64,000 nt of DNA from Rallus limicola (lineage: Eukaryota > Chordata > Aves > Gruiformes > Rallidae): the NCBI GenBank assembly GCA_022605955.1, contig JAKCOZ010000001.1:103696211-103760210 (forward strand), given 5' to 3'. Below, piece by piece: positions 59,901-64,000 of the stretch (positions are counted from its first letter, which is position 1; each line of letters begins with the position of its first letter). The position numbers were made by a program, and so were the translations under genes. The notes under the pieces are model-generated. The model was given only the letters and a program-made list of their open reading frames with translations. It did not search any database and was not told the origin of the DNA.

Positions 59901-61231
59901 GAGGCAATGGCTACTAACCTCCTAGGAGGCACTCCTCTTCTGCAGCCATTTCTCCTACCCCAGAACGGGGCCTTGTCCTCAGCCGGTTCAGAAAGCTAAA
60001 CTACTGGGAAATAATTCCCATGTGCCAGGGATTCGTTTTCTGCCAGTTCAGTTCTCTGAGCAAGGCAGCATGGTGGGCAGGAACGCCCGTTCCCACCGCA
60101 GCGCTGCGGGACCAGTTAGATATGTTTGGCTGTAATGCCAATCCCTACCTTTAGGTGGTGTGAAAACTGTCCTTGCGAGTTACTGACGTGTCTCATCACA
60201 CACACAGGGCTCCTCTGCTGCTGGCTAATCTCGGAGAGGGTTTATTCTCTCCTCCTTCCCTGCCATACGTATGTCCTGGGGGAAAACCCGGAGGTAAAGG
60301 CACCTCCTGAGCAGCCCAGAAGTGAGCTGCTCAGAACTGAGCCCAGAGTTCTGCAGCTCCCTGGAATTACAGCTAGATGCAGTGACACTCATTTGATAAT
60401 GACACATTTCAGAGCCTAACCATGTACACATTCTTCATTGCTACCACAGGCTACACCTTACAGCTTTCAGAGCTCCCACATAGCATCTACTCAGAGCCTT
60501 CAGACTGTAATTCCTCTCGTTTCCACCACGGAAGTTACATGCAGGGATCAGTGGGATTACACCAGCGAATCCTGTGAGGAGCAGCTGAGGGAGCTGGGTA
60601 TGTTTAACCTGGAGAAGAGGAGGCTGAGGGGGGGCCTTATCACCACCCACAACTACCTGAAAGGAGGCTGTGGAGAGGTGGGCAATGGTCTCTTCAGACA
60701 GGTGACAGGAGACAGGACAAGGGGAAATGGCACAAAGCTGCACCAGGGCAGGGTCAGATTAGATGTTAGAAAAAAATGTTTTACTGAAAGAGTTGTCAGG
60801 GCCTGAACAAGCTGCCCAGGGAGGGGGTTGAGTCAGTAACCCTGGATGTGTTTAAAAAAAGGGTAGATGAGGCACTTAGGGATATAGTTTAGCATAGGAT
60901 GGGAACAGTTGGACTTGATGATCTTAAAGGTCTTTGCCAACCTTGTGATTCTGTGATTTACCAGCATAAATTCTCCTCCTGGTAATTTCTACATTTAATC
61001 CAATACCTTGGTTGCTCCCAGCAAACAGCAGTGTGCTGTCACCCGAGTCTGATGGGTTTTCCAAGCGACGTGGTGGTGCCTGTGTTAGTTTCTGCCCTTC
61101 CTCTATCTCAGGGTAGGTGCGCACGGTAAGCAAGAGTGAAGGCTGAACGAGGGCATCTTTCAGCGAAGCCGAGTCCAGATCCTCAGCAGCTTTCTTGTTA
61201 ATCTCCACGATTTCATCGCCAGCTTTCAGGC
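26442..61231 (-). CDS. TIAM1: TIAM1, Rac1 guanine nucleotide exchange factor (C-terminal 14 coding exons, spliced; 5' part outside window)
   Basis: TIAM1 is a Dbl-family exchange factor that loads GTP onto Rac1 at the plasma membrane and cell junctions. Fourteen minus-strand exons were joined at GT-AG sites: 61007-61231, 49422-49525, 41763-41942, 41263-41331, 40761-40886, 38963-39071, 34979-35158, 34729-34847, 33415-33523, 31821-31879, 30785-30887, 30005-30092, 28977-29149 and 26442-26926. Every junction keeps frame. The product is about 709 residues: end of the PDZ domain (about 1-45), acidic linker, DH domain (about 150-365), C-terminal PH domain (about 390-530) and a basic-then-acidic tail ending KLNTEL. 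The DH domain carries the family hallmark [13 protein letters not shown]. Human TIAM1 is 1,591 residues, so the window holds a little under half. I recognise TIAM1 rather than TIAM2 from the linker and from the tail motif VIWVRREDF. This recognition is from memory; a protein search would settle it. No frameshift or stop was seen. Confidence 0.97.
26927..28976 (-). other. TIAM1 last intron, 2.0 kb
   Basis: Last intron before the terminal exon. It contains a G-rich quadruplex-like tract on the plus strand at 27794-27822. No repeat family recognised. Confidence 0.8.
27794..27822 (+). other. Potential G-quadruplex in TIAM1 last intron
   Basis: Several G-runs (6, 4, 7, 3 and 4) separated by single A or T bases, or AT, on the plus strand. 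The TIAM1 transcript carries the C-rich complement. Confidence 0.5.
28977..29149 (-). CDS. TIAM1: TIAM1 exon: PH domain C-terminal helix and tail start
   Basis: A 173-nt exon encoding [20 protein letters not shown], the amphipathic helix that closes the PH fold, then [20 protein letters not shown] and [18 protein letters not shown]. The tail after the helix is nearly invariant in TIAM1. Acceptor is CTGTTTTTCAG|T and donor is GCAG|GTACTG. Confidence 0.96.
29150..30004 (-). other. TIAM1 intron, 0.9 kb
   Basis: Unique sequence. No element recognised besides the splice sites. Confidence 0.8.
30005..30092 (-). CDS. TIAM1: TIAM1 exon: PH domain
   Basis: An 88-nt exon encoding [20 protein letters not shown] then [25 protein letters not shown]...FHLCC matches TIAM1 closely. 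Acceptor is CACTTCAG|AT and donor is TGTAG|GTAAGTG. Confidence 0.95.
30093..30784 (-). other. TIAM1 intron, 0.7 kb
   Basis: Unique sequence. The minus-strand ORF at 30068-30337 reads out of the exon into intron and is not a gene. Confidence 0.8.
30785..30887 (-). CDS. TIAM1: TIAM1 exon: PH domain
   Basis: A 103-nt exon encoding [20 protein letters not shown] then [14 protein letters not shown] plus one base. [13 protein letters not shown] is characteristic of the TIAM C-terminal PH domain. Acceptor is CATCCAG|GGA and donor is GCAG|GTAATG. Confidence 0.95.
30888..31820 (-). other. TIAM1 intron, 0.9 kb
   Basis: Unique sequence between two PH-domain exons. Nothing else recognised. Confidence 0.8.
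31821..31879 (-). CDS. TIAM1: TIAM1 exon: PH domain strand
   Basis: The smallest exon (59 nt) encodes [20 protein letters not shown]. It has the alternating hydrophobic pattern of a PH beta strand followed by a basic loop that can face membrane phosphoinositides. Acceptor is TTCTAG|TG and donor is CTT|GTAAGTT, a near-perfect U1 match. Confidence 0.95.
31880..33414 (-). other. TIAM1 intron, 1.5 kb
   Basis: Unique AT-rich sequence. No repeat, hidden exon or regulatory element that I can support. Confidence 0.8.
33415..33523 (-). CDS. TIAM1: TIAM1 exon: DH-PH linker and first PH strands
   Basis: A 109-nt exon encoding [20 protein letters not shown] then [16 protein letters not shown] plus one base. 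The [12 protein letters not shown] segment is the first strand of the C-terminal PH domain. Acceptor is GGCAG|GTT and the donor is TTTG|GTTTGT, weaker than consensus. Confidence 0.95.
33524..34728 (-). other. TIAM1 intron, 1.2 kb
   Basis: No repeat or gene recognised. The ORF on the plus strand at 33483-33851 overlaps the exon and is chance. Confidence 0.8.
34729..34847 (-). CDS. TIAM1: TIAM1 exon: end of DH domain (last helix)
   Basis: A 119-nt exon encoding [20 protein letters not shown] then [19 protein letters not shown]. This is the long final DH helix that leads into the PH domain. It is separated from the preceding exon by an intron of only 131 bp, the shortest here. Acceptor is CTAG|TG and donor is GAG|GTAACA. 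Confidence 0.96.
34848..34978 (-). other. TIAM1 intron, 131 bp
   Basis: The shortest intron of the gene in this window, with donor GTAAGG and acceptor CTTCTAG. It contains a C/T-rich tract on the transcript strand. Confidence 0.9.
34979..35158 (-). CDS. TIAM1: TIAM1 exon: DH domain catalytic core (conserved region 3)
   Basis: A 180-nt exon with the most diagnostic Dbl motif, [20 protein letters not shown], followed by [17 protein letters not shown]. The Gln and the Lys of QRILK correspond to residues of human TIAM1 known to be needed for Rac exchange (numbered 1191 and 1195 as I recall). The donor is GATG|GTAAGG. The acceptor CTTCCAG|CC has only about 40 bp of intron between it and an upstream CR1 insertion. 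Confidence 0.97.
35197..36136 (-). mobile_element. CR1 LINE fragment, long, with intact 191-codon ORF2 C-terminal segment
   Basis: Reverse-oriented CR1 with 3' tail at 35197. An uninterrupted minus-strand reading frame at 35278-35853 encodes the end of the reverse transcriptase protein. Segments include [59 protein letters not shown] and [17 protein letters not shown]. The catalytic part is missing, so it is an inactive 5'-truncated copy. The intact frame suggests a relatively young insertion. Confidence 0.95.
36357..37105 (-). mobile_element. CR1 LINE fragment, second copy in the same intron
   Basis: Reverse-oriented CR1 of another subfamily, with 3' end ACAGAATCACAGGCTGGTTT on the plus strand. 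The minus-strand frame 36745-37023 encodes [20 protein letters not shown] and [20 protein letters not shown]. It is truncated and frameshifted relative to the 3' part. Confidence 0.93.
38963..39071 (-). CDS. TIAM1: TIAM1 exon: DH domain (conserved region 2)
   Basis: A 109-nt exon encoding [20 protein letters not shown] then [16 protein letters not shown] plus one base. Residues [16 protein letters not shown] match the second conserved DH region. Acceptor is CCTAG|AAAG with a weak, A-interrupted pyrimidine tract. Donor is AAAG|GTAAGAG. The following Ala codon is split G|CC. Confidence 0.96.
39072..40760 (-). other. TIAM1 intron, 1.7 kb
   Basis: Holds an (ATT)8 microsatellite at 40095-40118. 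Minus-strand ORFs around 39387-39873 look like chance; no repeat family was recognised. Confidence 0.8.
40095..40118 (+). repeat. (ATT)8 microsatellite
   Basis: Eight perfect ATT units in a TIAM1 intron. Confidence 0.95.
40761..40886 (-). CDS. TIAM1: TIAM1 exon: DH domain
   Basis: A 126-nt exon, 42 codons, phase 0. It encodes [20 protein letters not shown] through [15 protein letters not shown]. The LDVLFGN segment is the second DH helix. Acceptor is TATTAG|CTG and donor is AAG|GTAATC. Confidence 0.95.
40887..41262 (-). other. TIAM1 intron, 376 bp, with tandem duplication
   Basis: Short DH-region intron. It contains a tandem duplication of a 40-bp unit (41068-41147). Confidence 0.85.
41068..41147. 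repeat. Tandem duplication, 40-bp unit
   Basis: The segment at 41068-41104 recurs at 41108-41144 with one difference (ccgTtatt versus ccgCtatt). The period is 40 bp. It lies about 115 nt past the donor of the 69-nt DH exon. Confidence 0.95.
41263..41331 (-). CDS. TIAM1: TIAM1 exon: DH domain
   Basis: A 69-nt exon, 23 codons, phase 0. It encodes [20 protein letters not shown] plus PDE, continuing the first DH helix. Acceptor CTTTTTTAG|GAC has a good pyrimidine tract, and the donor is GAG|GTATGT. It fits exactly between ...ERTYVK and LDVLFGN. Confidence 0.95.
41332..41762 (-). other. TIAM1 intron, 431 bp
   Basis: Short intron between the first two DH exons. Nothing beyond the splice signals and a pyrimidine tract was seen. 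Confidence 0.85.
41763..41942 (-). CDS. TIAM1: TIAM1 exon: linker end and start of DH domain (CR1 helix)
   Basis: The exon is 180 nt (60 codons, phase 0 at both ends). It encodes [19 protein letters not shown], then [19 protein letters not shown], then [13 protein letters not shown]. The last part is the first conserved DH helix; the Glu in LLETERTYV corresponds to the Rac-contacting Glu of the family. Donor is AAA|GTAAGG and acceptor is TTTTCAAAG|AGT. Two in-frame Met codons (one at 41898-41900 with G at -3) precede the DH core and could serve a shorter isoform. Confidence 0.96.
42136..42190 (+). repeat. AT-rich low-complexity tract (TAAA/CATA)
   Basis: Mixed taaa and cata tetranucleotide units in a TIAM1 intron. 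Confidence 0.85.
43018..43073 (+). repeat. A-rich purine tract
   Basis: About 56 nt of A with scattered G, all purine. It may be the tail of an old retroposon, but no body is recognisable. Confidence 0.8.
44750..45300. promoter_or_regulatory. CpG-rich promoter-like segment inside TIAM1 intron
   Basis: By hand count about 33 CpGs fall in roughly 550 bp, in an otherwise CpG-poor intron. On the gene's strand there is a CCAAT box (CCAAT at 45290-45286), a TATA-like stretch near 45250, and a possible donor TG|GTGAGC at 45114-45113. On the plus strand TATAAATG occurs at 45250-45257, so orientation is not certain. It is placed just upstream of the DH-coding exons. Confidence 0.4.
49422..49525 (-). 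CDS. TIAM1: TIAM1 exon: PDZ-DH linker, acidic
   Basis: This short exon (104 nt) would be missed by ORF length alone. It encodes [20 protein letters not shown] then [14 protein letters not shown], which aligns with the GHSLC...ETAPEE...DLESSDE linker of mammalian TIAM1. The donor is AAG|GTGAGAAGG. The acceptor is a tandem CAGCAG, and I chose the second AG because it gives N-Q-G-H-S-L with the same length as the mammalian protein. The linker diverges more than the DH domain. Confidence 0.93.
49937..50440 (-). mobile_element. CR1 LINE fragment
   Basis: Reverse-oriented CR1 with 3' tail CACAGAATCACAGAATCATT. It includes the segment CTCCAGGCTAAACAGTCC and the RT-end region. Diverged, truncated, no intact frame. 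Confidence 0.92.
51260..51525 (+). mobile_element. CR1 LINE fragment lacking its 3' tail
   Basis: Plus-strand CR1 3' UTR (AGGCCAGGCTGGATGGGGCT, then TGTCCCTGCCCATGGCAGAG). The usual repeated 3' tail is absent, so this copy is truncated at both ends. A 19-bp tandem duplication is present near its 5' end (51293-51330). Confidence 0.88.
51293..51330. repeat. Tandem duplication, 19-bp unit
   Basis: ttcaccagtgactgtagag occurs twice in perfect head-to-tail order inside the CR1 fragment. Confidence 0.95.
52263..52290 (+). repeat. Poly(A) run, 28 nt
   Basis: Twenty-eight consecutive A. It could be the tail of a retroposed sequence, but no parent was recognised upstream. Confidence 0.9.
54402..54770 (-). 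mobile_element. CR1 LINE fragment
   Basis: Reverse-oriented CR1. The minus-strand frame within 54440-54676 encodes [20 protein letters not shown] and [20 protein letters not shown], the conserved CR1 end. It is 5'-truncated near 54770. Confidence 0.94.
60565..60958 (+). mobile_element. CR1 LINE fragment next to the PDZ exon donor
   Basis: Plus-strand CR1 (antisense to TIAM1), including [20 protein letters not shown]. It ends with GATTCTGTGATTT at 60958, 48 bp from the end of the PDZ exon at 61007. Truncated and frameshifted. Confidence 0.93.
61007..61231 (-). CDS. TIAM1: TIAM1 exon: second half of PDZ domain
   Basis: The first TIAM1 exon in the window is 225 nt, with acceptor TTGCAG|GC and donor CAAG|GTATTG. 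It begins with a split Gly codon and encodes [19 protein letters not shown], the [18 protein letters not shown] carboxylate-loop-distal half of the PDZ fold, then [15 protein letters not shown] and the start of the linker. The first half of the PDZ, with the ligand-binding GF loop, must be in an exon upstream of 64000. The donor is weaker than the others (GTATTG). A CR1 copy starts 48 bp downstream of it. Confidence 0.95.
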
Positions 61232-64000
61232 CTGCAACACAGGAAGGAACAGGTAAGACTTGATGTCTCTGTTACCTACAGACATCAAGGAGTTCAGGCA
61301 GGTGTTTATGAAGTGCCAGACAGTGTGATGTCTAGACATAAACATTTATGACTGCAAATGATATTGAAATTTGATGGCCTTTTGTGAGAGCTATTGTCAG
61401 GCTGGTACTACAGCGTGGTGCTCAAGAAGTCCCTCACAACATAACAACAACAAGATAATCCCTTTTTTCTTCACATTGCTCTGCAAGGGAGCAGCCACTG
61501 CATGGCAAGCACCCTACACAACGCGCTGCTCGTAAATCACTGTCTGACTCAAGAACAGAGTCAGACTTCTGAGGCACTGCACACAGGATGGGCTAAGGAT
61601 GGAGTAGCTAGGCTCTCTTGATTCTTGCTTTTAATTTACCATATAAGTGAAGGATTTTATGTGTAGTGTACACCTACCCATACACCTAAGAGGAGGGAAG
61701 ATTTCTCACTCAAGTGGGGCATGCTTCAGAGAGCTTCCTCTCTGGCCCTGTCCAAATTGCGCCCTAGCACACAGAGCTTCAACAGGCAAACTTCAGTGCT
61801 TGCAAAATTAGTCAGAGTGGGGTTTTTAATCTGATTTCAGGAGCTATTTATAGTACCAGTGCCCAAGGGAAAAGGGGATCTGCAGAGGAAACAGATGACT
61901 CCCACTCACTTCAGAGCCGACACACCAATGCCAACAAGGTGCAGCCCTCCAAGGTACCACACGACACCTGACCTTACCCTCAGCCAGCTGGGTCTGGTCC
62001 CCAACTAACAACAGTGAGCTAGACCAGGGTTTAATACCAAATAATCTGTAGGGTTGGGCAGGCAGCGGCACACCAGGGCATGCTGGTGCTGACAGCCCCA
62101 CTTGTTGGAACAGCTCCTGCCACTGCAGCTTATGTCTCCATGTCAGGATGCCAGTTCCACGGAGGCATCCCTCCAGGACCCATCCCACTGGACACAGCCA
62201 GTGGGAACGCATGCTCTGCCATGGCCACCAAGCTGCTAACAGCATTGCTGCAGCTTCTCGGTCACCATCCTGATGTTTACAGGGATGAAAGTGGGAATTT
62301 ACAGGGTCAAAAGAGCTGCTTAGTGGGGGTGAGCTGCCCTCGTGCCATGCAGTCCTCTGGCTGGGCAATCATGCAAAAGGATGAGTCTTGCCACCCTTAA
62401 GACTGAAAGAAAGGCCCAAGTCAGTGAGCCTGAGCTGCAAGCAGAGCTCAGCAGTGTCCTCCACTACCTCCACTACCTACCCACAGTGATGAAATGTGAA
62501 AAGGAGGAGGCTAAAAAGCTTCAGTCTTCTTCAGGAAAACAGATCTTTCTAAATGCATGTAACTGTGCCCATAAACTGTTGTGTGGCATGCGGTTTTGGA
62601 GAGAATAAAATGAACTAGATAGAACAGCTACCAAGTAAATGGACCATAAAATCATATTTGAAACAAGGACAAAACAAGGCAAGTCAAGCATTTTGCATTT
62701 TTTCATTTATTCTACTTAGTGATGCCATGTCATAACAGCAGCACATTAATATGCCTGCAACCATAAACGTCGTATCTGGGGCTTCATTTACTCTTTGTAA
62801 TCCTTGGGTTTAATCATTTGGGACAAAGTATTCTATCTATTTTAGTACAGTTGAGCACATCAGATTCCAACAATGGTCTAGGCTGACACAGACCAACAGA
62901 AAAAAAATAAAAAGATTGATCATAAAAATTATTAGGAGAAAATAAAATTTAAGATTTTAAATTGGAGAAGAGATTGAAAATGAAATACTGTCTCTCTTCT
63001 GGTTAGACTTGCTATAGCAAGAGAGGTCAAATGCAAACATGAATGTAAATAATGGGAGGAAGAGAGTTTTCCTCCCTGCATTCTGCTAGCTACAGGCATC
63101 TTGTCGTAGCATCCTGCCAAATGCCGTTCATACAGAAGTGGCTTTTTGTATCAGTTAGGAAGAGCAAGGACTGAAAGCCTGTTTTAGCGTTTCAGCCCCA
63201 CAGGAGGCAGTCTGTGTTCATGCATTCAATTAAACTGCCGCAGAAACATCTTCCAAAAGCAAAATAAGGAAGCCCTGCTGAAACCCTCCAGCCCCTGATA
63301 TTCTCTTTGCTCCCCTCAAGAAGCCCAGAGAGTTTTATTTCCCTGTTACAGGCTGGCAGACAGCCACCCTCCAGTCCTCGCTCAGGGCTTTTGACAGAAC
63401 CCCCATCCTGTCAGCCAGGGAACTCTATGGGGCTGAGGTAGGATGAGGGGCCACAGTTTGACTTTTTGAGCTCAACAGACATATGCAGAAGCCCCCAGAA
63501 CCACCTATGGGGTTTTTGTAAGTTAGGGTCAGAGGTTACAGCAGAGGGAAAAGCTGGGCTCTCTGCAGCCAGAACTGTTTCCCCTGCCCCCCCTGTTTCT
63601 GTCTGCAGTCCGGTCCCTCCAGCGATCCACTTCAGCCACTCGCTTTGCTGCAACACAAGCCCGCTCCATGCGCTGTCGGGTCAGAAGACCACCCACCCAT
63701 TTCTGCCGTGGCAGCTTTCTATCCAGACAGAGAGCTGAATTGGCTCACCAGAGTGCCAGAGTCAGCACAAGGCAAAGGGCTGCAGCAGTTCGGGGGAGAC
63801 CAGCCCCCATCACTTTTGGCAACAGCTAACTATTGAATGAGCTCTGCCAGAGCACATATCCACTCGCCAAGAAAGCTCTGAAGGTGTTTCTGAGGACTCT
63901 GCATACACTGATGGCTTATGAAGAGATGAGCCTGTGTCGCTCTTCAGCACTCCCCATGTTGTACTTTAAAACCTGGTTAGGATTCAGGTGCCTGGCTCCC
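61232..64000 (-). other. TIAM1 intron, 3' part (upstream of the PDZ exon)
   Basis: No exon was recognised in this 2.8 kb; the exon for the first half of the PDZ should lie beyond the window. Short ORFs on both strands look like chance. I saw no repeat family that I can name. Confidence 0.7.

Larger units (their letters stand above)
49526..61006 (-). other. TIAM1 intron, 11.5 kb
   Basis: The largest complete intron in the window lies between the PDZ exon and the linker exon. It holds four CR1 fragments (49937-50440, 51260-51525, 54402-54770, 60565-60958), poly(A) runs at 52263-52290 and 56788-56804 and a G11 run at 57409-57419. The rest shows no recognised gene or element. Confidence 0.8.

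Noticed and set aside
61844..62368. 174-codon minus-strand ORF in the upstream TIAM1 intron
   Set aside because: Not PDZ or any other TIAM1 sequence; a plus-strand ORF overlaps it; no homology recognised.

Overview
This is vertebrate nuclear DNA, almost certainly from a bird. CR1 LINE fragments occur throughout, each with the GATTCTGTGATTCTATG-type 3' end that marks avian CR1. The one recognisable gene has long AT-rich introns, consensus GT-AG splice sites and a protein very close to mammalian TIAM1. A solo retroviral LTR belongs to a family that I associate with neoavian genomes rather than chicken; that is memory, not a search. The species cannot be fixed from the sequence.

The gene is TIAM1, the Rac1-specific guanine nucleotide exchange factor, on the minus strand. 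The window holds its last 14 coding exons, from the second half of the PDZ domain (61231) to the stop codon (26442), plus a 3' UTR of about 2 kb ending near 24470. All 14 exons were placed to the base and all splice phases agree. Joined, they give 2,129 coding nt, about 709 residues of a protein of roughly 1,590. They cover the PDZ end, linker, the whole catalytic DH domain, the C-terminal PH domain and the C-terminal tail. The N-terminal PH, coiled-coil/Ex, Ras-binding domain and first half of the PDZ must lie beyond position 64000.

Layout: 1-24470 is intergenic sequence downstream of TIAM1. It holds CR1 fragments, a solo LTR with perfect 5-bp target duplications (12728-13956), two CpG-rich segments (17085-17520 and 21390-22270) and a 230-nt pure purine tract dominated by (GGAAA)n. 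24470-26441 is the TIAM1 3' UTR. 26442-61231 is the TIAM1 exon-intron region; its introns carry more CR1 copies, two of them within 50 bp of splice sites, and a CpG-rich promoter-like segment at 44750-45300. 61232-64000 is the 3' part of a further TIAM1 intron.

No complete second gene, tRNA, rRNA or CRISPR was found, and nothing resembles an unknown multi-gene system. The most interesting leads concern TIAM1 regulation: a possible internal promoter for a DH-PH-only short form, alternative poly(A) sites that would keep or drop miR-10 and miR-21 target sites, and a NAGNAG tandem splice acceptor between the PDZ domain and the linker.
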